Of a stretch of 64,000 bases of DNA, positions 11,439-24,763 are shown in pieces. Below the pieces are notes generated by a model that saw only the letters and a program-made list of their open reading frames with translations, had not been told where the DNA came from and made no database searches. Each line of letters opens with the position of its first letter. Within the stretch, counting starts at the first letter, position 1. Source of the DNA: Mansonella perstans (lineage: Eukaryota; Nematoda; Chromadorea; Rhabditida; Onchocercidae). The translations under genes and the position numbers were made by a program. Location: NCBI GenBank assembly GCA_037074765.1, contig JBAMDO010000146.1, forward strand, positions 80,231 through 144,230, given 5' to 3'.

Positions 11439-14400
11439 TAATTGCTGGAATGAATGAAATGAACCAAGATCGCGAATCATCGATACAATGATATTTGCAA
11501 AACTTACAACACCACTCCTCATAATCTTCCACATCGCACTTCTCGATTATTACGGTACAACCTTTTTTTTACACTATGATGAATATATATTTATATATAT
11601 ATCGATTCTCTCTAAGATATCCCGACTTCTCAGCAAACATACTGCAACTCTACATGGTCTACACTACGAGATTTTACGGAACAGATCTTATTCTCACGCA
11701 ACATGCTTGTTTCTACGTCCTTTTATGGCACAAATCCCACCTCTACGGACATTTAACCACACCTACCGGAAAAACTGATTCACTCAGACAAAATTGCCAA
11801 ATCTCTTAATTCCAGTATTCGCTGATAATATGAAGAGATTAAATATATTTATTTATAATGTTTAATAACATTAAATTTATTGGTATAACAATGACAGAGA
11901 AATGTTATTTTACTCATTAATTAGTATTTCATACTTTCACATATTATTATAAGAAAAACACCATTAAAATTGACAAATATATGATCGGAAGATTTGTTTT
12001 CGTTGCAGGAATGCTAGAATTGTGAAGAAGAATAAAACACCTTAGTTATTCCTGATTACTTTGCGAAAGTTATGCAAACGTGGCAATTTATATACAGTTT
12101 TTTTGACCGTAGAGCACATTTACCTTACCTTCTTGTTTATTTACTTTTTAACTTTCTTGCTTTTCATCATTCCTCTTCCAATTATCTTCCTTTCTTACAA
12201 CCACTTATTAAATATTGCAACCATTTAAATATCAATAATTAATAGATGCTTAATGGTATTTTATATTTTCATTATATATATCTATAGAAAAATTTCCTAT
12301 GTAAATTTATCCTATTAACTTTAAATTTATTTGAAGGATGAAGCTAACTTCTCGGGATAATTATTGTATTAGCAAAGAAAAAGTTATTTGCAACAAAAAA
12401 TTGCTATTTGTTGTATGAGTCAAAAACTGCTATAATTAATGAATCATTATCTTTCTATTTTAATATTAAAGTGAAAGGTAAGAGCACACCTATCTTATCG
12501 AAAACGCTTGCTTTACACGCACGCGCTGCAAATCCATGGGTTATTTTTTCGACAAAGTATAATTGCGACCGATTTGCATGTTTTAATTATCTAAAAAAAA
12601 AGTTTGAAACTACTGCTGCAAGTAATTGAAATTTTCTGTTCGAATGCTTTTATATTGCAGCAAAATATTCTGGCTATTATCGAGAAATACTCGAGCTATC
12701 AAAAAATATCCTTAGTATCCTGCGAAGGCTATAAATGGGATGAGATGAAGAATGCCGACAAAAGATTTACAGCTTCATTTCTCCAACCATAGCCTAAGTG
12801 TATGTATTATTCACAAGTTTCATTTACAATTTTTTCATCCCTACTCCAGTAATATAACAAAATTGAGCCAAGACTCGTAAATTTTTCCTTGCACAAATAA
12901 GCCTCAACTGATAAAAATATAAATGTGTTTCAAAATATTGTTAAAAAACTTTGTAAGCTTTAAAATATCCTTGCCAATAAAATTGACTGAATCGATGAAA
13001 ACTTTGTTATTCCAATAGATCGCCATAAGATGCACTTTTAATTAAATTAAAATAATGACAAATACTTAAACTTTTTTTAAGAAAAGCATTTTTTTCTAAT
13101 ATTAAAGGCAGTAATAAATGATGAGCATTGAAATGTTCTAACTACAAGTTAAACTTATCGAAATTTAGTTTTCCTCGCAGCTAAAAAATTGTTTGCATAA
13201 CACTGAGAAATTTATTTCTTGCTTTAATAGCTACAAAAAAAAAATAAATTTTCTGAAGAACAAAACTATTTAATGAGTTATTTAGTGAGCTTTTAAAGTT
13301 CGCATTGTTTCTCTTTCTCTATATTTGACATTTTAGTCTGTTTTCTTTCTTTTTTTATTTACGAAAGTTTGGAATTAAAATGCAATTGAAGAAATGCATT
13401 ACTCGAATAATGAAGCAGAATTTTTGTTGTACAAATAACAAAAAAAACTACGACAATATTTTTTTCAAATAGTAAATGAATGGAAATAAATATGAATTCG
13501 GATGAAAAGTAGTGCATCTTACTTTATTGACAATAATTTACTATTACTTTTAAATTTCTTTATCCACTAAAATGATCAGTTAAAAAGTAAGTTAATCTTA
13601 AATTTATTTATTTATTTTTTTCAAATCTGTAGCTAATTTTAGTGAAAATATATAAATTTTAATGAGAAATGACTGCAAACTACTATCATTTGGTATGACA
13701 AAAAGATGCGAGCGTAAATATTTGTCGCTGTTAATTTTATGCTATCAAAAATTTCAAATTTGTGAAAAAAACTTTTGCGAAAGCGACAACTAGAAGAATT
13801 AAGGAGAAAGATTTCTTCTGTTCAGTTGTTAATTTCGGTACGTCAAATCGTATGGGCGCTATTATCCAAAGGCGGCATTCTGTTTTAAATTTTCCAATTT
13901 CGAATTTCTTTGATTTTTGGGAGATTTTTTTCTAACTTTTTCCCACCATTAATCAGAAATATTTTTCGAAACATTTAATAAGAAATATTAACAGCAACTT
14001 TTGACAAAAATATTCAAAGTTTCAATTATAATTTTTTCTGCAGTCTTGACATACATAATACCAGCAAGTAAGCAATATCAAAGCATAATTTGTTCAAGTA
14101 AAAATTTATAATCTAAAATGTGCGAAACAAACTAAGAAAATATTTCAAATAAGCAAGCGAATTAAAGTGAAAAAATTTTTTTCCAAAATAATTAATCAAT
14201 AAGCGAATGAAAAAAACAAAAAAATATTGATTGTATCAATTTTATCCAGTCATTTGTAAAATGATGACGAGTACATCAGTGATTGCAAATTTTATTGGTT
14301 ATCGAAGAAAAAAGTGAATGATATGTAAAAGTCAATTAAAGGTTCAAATTTCATGGGAAAAAATAAGACTACTGGAATAGGTTGATGAATAAAGAAAATA

Positions 14401-16678
14401 TGAGAAGCCCTATTACATCATGTCTTACATCAGGCTTTCGCCTCGTATGAAAGAAATATTAAGTTTATAATTATCCATCATCTTTTTTCTTAACATACTG
14501 CTTTAAGCGAAATTAATTTAACTTTTTTTATTTCGTTCATTAGGGAGCATTTAATGAGAAATGAAATAATTATAATTGAATCCAATGAATTCAGCATGCA
14601 TTTGACATCATAAATTGATTGAATAACAAATTCTTCTATTATTTAAATGATTATTAAATTCTAATTGCGAGAAAATTTTTTTAAAAGATTTTTTCGTTTA
14701 CAAATGTTGAATCTAAAGAACTACAGAAAATTATAACTGTTAAAACTTCTAAAGTAAGATAGAAATTTCGTATAAAAGTTTGTACAAAAATGTTTTGATA
14801 TGTTTTTTTTTTTTTGTAAACGAAATTCAACACTATAACAGATTCGTTACAAAAGGAAGTTTCAAGGTAAATTTAGCAAATTATAGGCCTTGCTGAAAAC
14901 ATTCTGAGGGAAAATATGTCTCGTATCAAAAATTTCCAAAAATTAGATCAAAAAATTCAAGCAGCAAAGGAGAAGCGACATCACTTCTATTATTCGTCGT
15001 AATTTTTTCCATTAATCATTACAGTAATCTGTTCCACACTCACTATTTGTATTTAATGCCGCATCGGAATCTGAAATTAACGGAATACATCTATGGAGTT
15101 TTTTTTTTGCTTAAAACTTCCAGAAAACGCATAGGCTCATTTATTAGTTGGAGGGGGCTACATAAAGAAGGTTCAAAAAAGCTTAAAAGGTTTTGAATTT
15201 TTTAATGCATCTAAAATTTTAAGAAATGCCATAAAAATTAAGCCAATTTTTTCACAGCTAATATTATCATTGGGTTTCTCGAAACTATTTCCTACAAAAA
15301 TAAGAATAACAAGGATGAGCGTAGTCGGTAAGAATAGATACACGTTGCTTATTTAAATTTTCCGTCCAAAATAGACTTCCGTAATTTTGAAAAAATTTAC
15401 TGAAGAGTCTTACAAAATGATAGAATTTAATTTTTTCTCATGCGAATCGATAAAACAAAAAGAAAACAAAAATATTTATAAATTCAAATATTAAATACCA
15501 GCGCAGTTGTTGAGGAAGAAATCGGACGATGTTGTCATTTTCAAATCACTAATATCAGTTATAGTCGTATGAATATAACAAGTTCGAATATTTTTAAACC
15601 AATTAACTGAATAGCATTTTGTCTTGTATACTTGATATGACAAAGCACATATCGTCAAACATTCCACTGAAACTGTATCAGCTTAACAATAATTATTTCC
15701 TATTTCTTCTTATTAAATATACTAAAAATAAGAAATTTAAGCACAAAATTTTCCGTGATTGATATTATTATATTCAACAATCACTGTTTAATTTTTGTTC
15801 ATCTCATTATTAATAAATATTTTTTAATTAGCAACAACAAATGTTACTTTTATCACTGGAATGCTCTCTGAACTATTGAATTTTTTTGCTCTAAATCTTT
15901 CCTTTTACAACAGCATTCCTACTGAGAGCAATACATATAAGCTGAAAATGCCTCAAAGGTTAATTGAATTTCGAATAAAAATATAAATGGCAAATTGGAA
16001 TTTTTAAAATTGGAATTTAAAATATTTTGTGAGCTATGCAAAAAATAATATTCTTGCTGGTAATGTTAATAATTATTATTCAGAAACTTACATGGCGTAT
16101 AAATGTTGTCAACAACAAAACCGTTTAATGTATACATTATAGCGTTCTCACATATCGAAAAGCATTTTCGAAGTTGTGTAATGTTGAAACTGTCAACATC
16201 TACTTAAAAAATAAAAGTTTTTTTCAAAAGTTTTAACATATATTTCAATATTTCAAATAAAAGCTTTCATTAAAGAAGTATATGGAAATTTTATTGCTGA
16301 GAAAAAGATTTTATTTTTGCAATAAAAAATTTTAATAACAGTTTCGGTTACTTTGTTCCTTAAAAATTTCAAACAGATGGGCAGCATATTAATAAATGCT
16401 TATTTTATACTCTTCTACATTATCATTTATCCACTGTCTGTCACGGAATTGAACATTATCGAACGTCATGAGATTGGTGACATTAGGCGCTATAGCAATT
16501 TAAATATTTTACGAGAAAGAATGATTTTTTCAAAAATAAAATTTTCATTTTTTTCATTTAATCTAGTTTGTTAGCAAGCTTGAAGTATTCAAAGCTAATA
16601 TTGTCTTATCTTACTTGAAACAACTGTGCAATTCCTGGTATTTTATTTCCATTATGCACAGTCATTTTTAAGTTTTTT
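11439..16678. other. Intergenic, no gene recognised
   Basis: AT-rich DNA upstream of the meteorin-like gene and downstream of the PAN-domain gene, which points the same way. Its left edge should hold the meteorin-like promoter or trans-splice region. Short open frames (11488-11778, 12408-12629, 12604-12792) show no family match or consistent splice partners. A small signal-peptide-like frame at 16377 is discussed under findings. Confidence 0.6.
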
Positions 16679-18591
16679 TCATTTCGGTGACGTAACGTTC
16701 TTCATACGGTAACATATGATGATTGCTATTAGAGGGCAAAAAAAGAGGAATCGCAATCTCAGCTGTTACTTAAAATTATCAACCATCCTCACTTATATAA
16801 ATATTAACTGACATAAGAAAAGGAAAAAAACTTTTAAAAAAAGTACAAAATTTTACTGGTATTTATCGCCTTTGACTCCTGCTTTCGTGCGTCCGTACAA
16901 ACATATTCGTAATAATCTGTTGAATTGGACGGAATTAATTGAGCATTATTAATAAATTGATTTCCATCGTTTAGGATACATTCCTAGAATAATTATTGAT
17001 TCTTAAAAGCATAATTTTTATCCTAATTAATGAAATGTTTGCTGAAAATATCAAATTTTTTTTGCTGAAAAACTATTAAAAAAACAAATTACTATTAAAT
17101 AACGGAAAAATTACTAATAGACACGAAGAAAACTTCACCAAATTTCTTCAAAATAAAAAAGTTGCGTAAATTAATAAATGGTTAATTGTTGGTGCAATAA
17201 TTTAAAAAGATAAGTATGATTCAATAACAAATTTACGAATTTAAATGTATCCAAGATACATAGGATACAAATTTGTCAATTTTTTATGCTACTTTTTTTT
17301 CTTTTTATAACCAAAAGTTTCACAAGTGTAAGCAGTTCCGTTCAAATCAATTGCTGTCTTAATTAAATTGAACAAATGAATTCCGAAAAAGGGAAAACAA
17401 TTCAAACTTATCTTTGTTTGTTTATTGTAATTAATGCTCATGCACAAGAATGAGACACGTAAAATACAATTATGCAAACAGTCGTGCAAACCAATTTGTT
17501 TGATTATTTCCCGCCGATAATCGTTCAACTGTCTATAAAAGGAAAAACTACTGTGTTTCAAGAAGATTTTCAGGTAAATTTATTATTTCTACTTTAAGCT
17601 ATCTAAAACAGTGTCATCATTCATAATATATCTTTAAACTATGACATGACTAAATATTACTTGCATTTACCATAAAATAGCAAAAATAGAAGTGGAAAAT
17701 TAAACAATTTAATTAATTAATGAAAATTATATATAAATTAAGCGAACTTATTAGCAAAGTAATGAAAACATTTGAGTTCTTCAATCAATCCATTACATTC
17801 GACGATTTGTCGATTATTGGGATCTTGTTCGATAGTTGTAATATTAATAGTATAATTTTGTTGCTGAATTGATGATTCTGAGTTTTTTGTGGTTATATTC
17901 CACTCCGGATCTAACAGATCAATAGGAACAGGAATAAATTGCGATACAGAGGTAGAAGTTGCAATGGTATATCTAGTAATAGCAGTAATCGTTGTAGTGG
18001 TAGAAGAGATAATAACAGGAGTAGTGGTGATGAAAGTAGCAGTAGTCATAATAGTAGTAATATTATCATTACCAGTAGTCATAATAGTAGTAATATTATC
18101 ATTACCAGTAGTCATAATAGTAGTAATATTATCATTAGCAGCAGTCATAATAGTAGTAATATTATCATTAGCAGCAGTCATAATAGTAGTAATATTATCA
18201 CTAGCAGTAGTCATAATAGCAGTAATATTATCACTAGCAGTAGTAACAGTACCAGTATTACTAATAGAAGTGGCAGCAGTTGTTAAAGGAAATAAAATAG
18301 TAGAAGTAATTTCAGGCGGTGCTTTGTAATGTTGAAAATCGCGATGCGTCGTTACCGGACCCGGTCTAATAGCAAAACTTTTTGTTGTCCTTACCGGTGT
18401 TAGCGTACTGGAAGCCATAAGATGATAGACAATATCTTTGTTAACAGAAGTATACTGTTCATTATATGATAGTATTAAATCACTATTTGCTTCGCTATTC
18501 GCGTTTGCATTATTATTATTAATGTCATTGTCATCATCGTTGTCATCATCACCATCATCATTATCATCATCATCATCATCATCATCATCAA

Positions 18592-18648
<57 letters not shown>

Positions 18649-20311
18649 GTCCAGCATTATCATCACTATTGTCGTCATCGCTGATGTCATCATCATATTT
18701 ATTATTATCATCGCTATCCTTATTATTCCCATTATTATCTCTTTTTTCTTCATCATAATCAGTAAAATGTGAGGTTGTTTTTTGATTTGGTGATACAGTA
18801 GTCTGAGTAGCCTTGATAAGCCTGTTAATTGCATGAAATATAGTTTTCTTAAGGAAAAAAGTAATCAGATATTAAATGAACTATTAAGTCATCAGATTTC
18901 TCGACTTCATCTATAATTTAATCCTAATCAAATAACAAAATAATAGAATTAAATCGAACTTTTTTATCTAATAATATTGTTGGACTATCAATCATTGCAT
19001 TTCGATATAGATTGTTATTGAAAAATATTGATTTTCAACATTTTCAAATTTTAATCAGCATAATTCTACTGATTGTCTCTTATTGCTGATTAAGTATAAA
19101 ATGTGTTTATCCTATTAATTTTTCGAGTTAAAAATAGAAAAGTTTTGCCATGAAGCATTTAATTACAACTTGAATGAAAATTTAAAATGCTTTAAAAATA
19201 AAAATCAAACCTGCGACTGATTATACTAATAGCATTTGGCGACGAAATATATTGTGCAACATTAAGGATAGCTTCAAACGATGGCTCTTTCTTACTTTCA
19301 ATATTGGCAGTAATATTATGCACATTACCAAGTGATTTATAATTTTTGACAATATCACTGATATAATTTGACGCAAGCAATTGTATATTTGAAATTGGTA
19401 TTGAAAATGTTGTTCTGGATGGTGCAAGCGTAAAATTTCGAATCTAAACTTATAATTTTAACTTTTAAATAAAAATAATATTAATAAAAATTAAAAAAAA
19501 AGAATTATAAATCATTTGCTCGTCTTTATTTTTTTTTTTAAATTCAATTATTTTTTTGAAGAATTATTTCATTAAATTCAATTATTTTGAAGAATTATTC
19601 ATTCTGTATAATAATTTGAAACAACATCCAATGTTATTATTTCAAATAACCTGATCCCATGGAGACAAGCAAATATTCTGATAAAAAACCGTGGAGACAA
19701 CTTTTGAACGATTTTTGTTAAATGTAGTCAAATATGGACTCCATTTACTTAATATACATTCTCTCTGCGATTTATTTACCATAACTGATCGACAAATGAA
19801 TTGATAAAGTAACTGTGACTGCAACAACTTTAATTTATTTCGAAACAAATGAAATAATATTAACATTGTATCTGTTGATTTGAGCTAAAAGAATGAAATA
19901 AAATTTTTCTACCCAACTATCAAATAAATGAAATAACTTATGTAATTTAAATAAAATGCTACGAATAAAGGATTAAAATTAACAGAATAATAAAGCGATT
20001 TAAAAGTCAAACTTGTAATAAGATAACCTTCAAACAATGATCCAAGCAGGAATTGATGCTGGAAATATTTACAACAATCAAATTTCCATTCTTCCTAAGA
20101 TAATAATTTGGATGGTATTTGAAACATTCTAATGCGTTAGCTGATATTAATCGAAGCCAAAGGCTAAAAGTAAAAGTTTAAAAAATTTTAATTTTTTATT
20201 CAATTCAGTTAACGATTAAAGATATTCTTGCTATACCAGTGATTTTCAATGATGGTTAGCTAAAAACCAAGATATGGACCCAATGGATAGTGATGTATAA
20301 GTATACAGCAT
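16679..20311 (-). CDS. Secreted PAN / poly-Asp / mucin-like / PAN domain protein
   Basis: Predicted extracellular protein of about 655 residues. Exons on the minus strand: 20311-20268, 20163-20028, 19818-19651, 19443-19211, 18821-17748, 17532-17459, 17353 to about 17291, 16983-16857, 16725-16679. The start gives a signal peptide (SLSIGSISCLWLRLISANA). The first PAN/apple domain (about 28-110) has the cysteine plan LECF..CLDHC..FICRSV..ECILS..FYQNICL. A linker of about 420 residues follows: an Asp/Asn-rich tract with a long poly-Asp run, then Thr/Ser-rich sequence with six 11-residue repeats (type DNITTIMT) bearing N-glycosylation sequons. The second PAN domain (about 530-625) has VECNG..CFHYF..CLHNC..YTCETFGY..ECILN..DYYEYVCT. 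Phases agree everywhere except the 17291/16983 junction, which is one base short beside an A8 run. An AATAAA lies shortly downstream. The exact function is unknown; extracellular-matrix or surface-coat roles are inference from nematode PAN proteins such as LET-653. Confidence 0.8.
18041..18246 (-). repeat. 33-bp minisatellite coding 11-residue Thr-rich repeats
   Basis: Six near-identical 33-bp units within the large exon of the PAN gene encode units such as TASDNITTIMT, AANDNITTIMT and TGNDNITTIMT. Every unit keeps the NIT sequon. Neighbouring units pair off as near-identical doublets, which suggests recent duplication in twos. Confidence 0.92.
18562..18648 (-). repeat. (GAT)n microsatellite coding poly-Asp
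   Basis: A nearly pure ATC/GAT trinucleotide tract with one interruption. In the frame shared with the rest of the exon, the minus strand reads roughly 19 Asp, one Val, then about 9 Asp, flanked by further Asp/Asn-rich sequence. The other minus frame reads poly-Met and the plus strand poly-Ser; those are shadows. Confidence 0.9.
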
Positions 20312-20331
20312 GGGAAGTTTTATTTTTAATT

Positions 20332-20387
20332 ATTACGCCAAAAATTTCAGCTAAAGTTTATTACGCCAAAAATTCCAGTTAAAGTTT
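20332..20387. repeat. 28-bp tandem duplication
   Basis: Two adjacent 28-bp copies beginning attacgccaaaaatt (20332-20359 and 20360-20387) differ at two positions. They lie just upstream of the start of the PAN-domain gene. Confidence 0.9.
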
Positions 20388-23300
20388 ATTTTTAAATTAA
20401 CAAAATTTATTATATCCACCTTTTTATCCCTATTATATTATTTCCTATTATAGTATTATCGAATAGATCTCAATCATTTTCTTTTCTTATTAATTTTTGC
20501 TTTTAAATCTTAGTTAAACATTTTTCATCATGCTGAAATCAAATTTTATTATGATCTTTAAGATTATCTGAGAAATAATTTAGTTCAATAAACTTACGTA
20601 AGAATGAATAGTTTGATGGACATCAATAAGATAATTAGAACCATGTTCACAGTGATGGATGATAGTGATGAAAATGATTAGTTGAACAGTGAGATAGCTT
20701 CATTTTTTTAAACAATGATTTATAATCAGCTTAGAACGGAAGAATATTTGATATATATACGTACGTACGTGTATGTATGTGTGTGTTTATGCGAAGGTGT
20801 GCAAAGGAATCAATGTATGAAAAAGGTAATCGCGTCAAATGAATAAGCGCATCTTTCAGATTATCAATAATATTGTTTTAGAAATAAAATTTAATTAAGG
20901 ATAAATATTGAAACAATATTGTTGAAAAATGTAACAGGGAGGAATAGAATAGCCAAAGGGGAAGATACTGTGATTTGATAACACTTTTCATTCTTGCAAA
21001 TATAACTAAATTTAGAAGGAGACATATGTGTTCCCCCCAAATTTCCTGTTTCTATAATTAACAATCGCTCTACTCTTTTAGAGATGTCTGAAGTAGACAA
21101 CAATTCTATGTTCAAATATCCAATGAATACATAAGTCTGCATAGTTAATTTTATGATTTACGTTGGGATGAAATCTAATATTTAAGTACATATCAATAAA
21201 TATGAAATAAAATCATCATCCTCGATAAAAATTCTAATTAAAATAGAAATAATGAAAATTTGAAAACTTTAAAATATCAACTATTCAAATTTAATAATTC
21301 TCGAAGCAAAAATTATTAAACTGACATTTAATGTATTATCACAATCATTTCTGAATTTTCGCCACTATCTTAACTTTCAGCGAAGTAGTTTTGTACTATT
21401 CTAATCTAATTAAATTTTAACTAAATGAATGCCAAATATAAAAAATGCAATGAAAATCTGGCTATCCGAACTTGAAAGATATCAGTGATTCTGTTGCAAT
21501 TTACCGTTTCCCAGTGTAGAAATTATGACGAAGTGTAGAAATCACGCCGACTCTTGTTTCCCATATTAATCGGCAAAATGTTTGCCGGCCTTCTAATGGG
21601 TTATTCTTTTATAGATGTTTTAAATTTTACTCTGCAATTAACACCTTCCATAAAGAGAAACTATTTTTCCTCTTGGAAAAATATGAAGCAAAAGAAATTG
21701 AAACTGTAAGCAGTAAGAAATTAAAAGAATGGCCTCAGCCAGATACTGCAATTTCATTACTCGTTTTGTGGAATCTTTTTCAAATTCCTTTATCATTATG
21801 TCCTCTAAGATTGATTACATAGTAAATTAAGTGAAGAAATCTGTCATAAATCAAATCAAATAATAAAAGTAGTATTACTAACACCAATCATATGCCAATT
21901 GACCTCATTAATACATTCTCTAAAGAATATTTCATGCATCAAAAATTAATGATAGTTGAGAAAATTGTACTGAATTGATAGTAAAAATAAACATTTCAAA
22001 GAAAGATTGATGGGTTACTTTATAGTCACTGATTCTGGTATTGTTAAAATCACTTTTTATGAATCAACATAAGAGAGAAGTAAGTATACTTCAGTGGAAT
22101 GCTGTTCTATTCTAGATGAAAAAACCTTTGCAGTCATTCATTCATCCTTATCAACTCTTCAAGCATTATCGAATAAAGTGCCATTGCATTGCTTACATTG
22201 TTGAAAAACTTAGGTTGAAAAACTATGATGCAGTGTTCTTTTTGTTCGCATCTTTCAGAGAGTAAGCCATATACTCAAAACCGAAACTAAGAACCAATGG
22301 TTATTGTTGATTATTTTTAAAAGAATCAGTGCATTTGATATGTAATGCCATTTCAAAATTGAAACTCTATTGAAACTCTCCTACAGGCATGTATTATATT
22401 GTTTTTGCAGAAAGAAGAGCCGCGAATATTTGGCTTATGACAAAAATCGGTTTCAGATATGATCAGCCAAGATATGCGTGACAATTAATTGAATTCAGAT
22501 TACTTTCATTCAAATATCGAAAAATTTTCTTTAATGAACGAAACGTCATTATATTTTAGTTCAAAAATTGCTGCAAATTTGCTACAGTCAGAAGATTTTC
22601 AAATACTGTTTTAACTGACATCAAAGGGCTTCAAAGTTATCGAAACTTCAATTATTGTTGCAATACATTTCTACTTCTGTTAGCACCTAATTGCTTCATC
22701 ACCATAATTTTGCCAAAATACAATACATTTTTCGAAACAACGGAATTGCATTTTCTACTCCTTTCCTTATGGTTTCAGGTTTTGACATAACATACTATAG
22801 CAATGGCTCAAAATGACTATTTATTCATAGTTGCAAATACTACTCGAGATTGCAACAGATTACTCATTGCTTCTTTTATCGCCGTCTTGAGGATTTCGAC
22901 GACAAACTTTAATTTGATCATCTTTTATCATTCCCCTATTGTATTCAAAAATGTAATTTGAAATTTATGATTTCTTTATTTGCGATAAAAACAAACTTAT
23001 GACCGTAATGACCGTGTTTGATCATCTAGAATATCACAGCCGCCATCAATGTGTTACTATAATGCTGTGAAGCAAATGGGAAAAGTAGAACTGCTTTGAC
23101 GTATTTTGACGTATTTTGTAGCTTATCTCATCTCAATATATCTTATCTCATATATTAGCCATGTCTGTCAAATTGCTTTGCTATTAGGTGGACAGTAATA
23201 TGTCCATCTATGGGAATAATACAATTATATGATAGAAAGAACCATATTTATTAGAAGCAATCTTTGTTTCAAAGCGATAAGATAAGAAGAAAATTCAACT

Positions 23301-24624
23301 AATTGAAATACAAATTACCGAGAGTTACGAGTTCGAATTCCAAGACAGTTAATCATATACAGTTAATCTTAGATTCAGCAGCACTAAGATAGTGAATTTT
23401 CAATTTTCTTTGCACACAATAATTAATCAATTATTTTCAATTTATTTTGCTTTATATGCCAACAATTATTGATTGTTTCAGAGAGACTTACATAACAAAA
23501 AAAACAAATTGCTATAAAATTAAGTTAGCTAAGGATTGAAATCGATTCATAAGAGATTTGATTAGCCAATAAATATAATAACGATAACATTATTATTAGA
23601 GTTAGTTTGAATTTCTACCGAATAAAAGTCTGCACAAAACGGCCGAGTACAATTTTTATGAAGTTATCTTCGAACGTTATTTTATTTCTTAACCTTCAAG
23701 AAATATTAAAATTGAAATTAAGCGAAATGTCTGTAAAAATTCAAATATAAGTTTCTGCATTCGTGTTATTTCAAAATATCAAAGCGATTGTTGTAGATAT
23801 CTTAAAAAACTTAAGAATAACCAAGAACTTTTATGTTATACATACCAATTACAATAATTAACAATGATTACCGATTGTTTATTAGTCTTCGGTATTTTTC
23901 ATCTGTGAGTTCTTTTGCTGCAGATATTGCAAGCAGTCAGGCTGATTACTACAATATCATTATTGCTTGCATAATGAATTATTGCATTTCGTTTATTATA
24001 TTATATATGTGAATCTAAATTAGCCTAGTTCATTTCGATTATTTGGCAATTTCTATGAAATGGAGTGAACATAGCAAGGAAAGGCATTTACAAGTGTTTA
24101 TATTAATTCAGGCGGCTATAACTTATGACGCATTAAAGCTCCTTATTTTTTGCTATCGTCTATAACCAAAATATTTGGCAAAGGAGCCAAATATTATGCT
24201 CAGAATCTTTATCAGTGATAAATCATTTTCCTTACTCAATATTAGCAATGTTTATTTTTTTTTATAACCGATAAGAACAAGATCGTAAAATCTTAAAATA
24301 TTAGTTTTTGCGATTGAAGCTTGAGTATCTAAAAAATTTGAACTCATCAAAATATATCTATGGCAGTACTTGAACATAAGGGACTATTTCAGAAATTGAA
24401 ATATTGCTCTTTTCTATACTTCAACTTTAATGAAATCCTAATAAAATGAATTGGGCAAAACAATATTACCATAGAAAATTGTAAACTTCGTCTAAAAGAC
24501 TTTATTATGCATGGCAAAATTTTTAAATGATTTTAACGATTTAGGCTATGGTTTTTTCAATTTCCTTTCAATTTCTTGAAAGTTTCAACAATTTTCAAAT
24601 TTTTTTCAACAATTTCCTTTCTGA

Positions 24625-24763
24625 GAATTTCTTGTTCAGCAGGAAAAATTAATAGCTGATAATAGAGCTCTTTCAAATTTTTTTTCCTTCAATTTATTTT
24701 CGGCGAATTCCTTGTTCAGCAGGAAAAACTAATAGCTGATGGCAGAATTCTTTCAAAATCTTG
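24625..24763. repeat. Imperfect tandem duplication, period about 80 bp
   Basis: Two copies of a roughly 59-bp segment containing cttgttcagcaggaaaaa and aatagctgat, at about 24625-24683 and 24705-24763. They are separated by T-rich sequence that may itself be part of the repeat unit. Confidence 0.85.

Noticed and set aside
11488..11778. Plus-strand 96-codon frame
   Set aside because: Mostly upstream of the meteorin-like gene, no family match, no flanking exons.
17889..18329. Plus-strand open frames rich in Val/Ile or Ser/Asn
   Set aside because: They are the antisense shadows of the repeat-bearing exon of the PAN gene, whose minus-strand frame has phase-correct neighbours.
18438..18834. Poly-Ser (+) and poly-Met (-) open frames
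   Set aside because: Other frames of the GAT/ATC microsatellite. The Asp frame is continuous with the rest of the exon.
20891..21142. Minus-strand frame with CKNEKC, considered as the first exon of the PAN gene
   Set aside because: A nearer ATG exon (20311-20268) gives a signal peptide and correct phase. No junction could be made from this frame.
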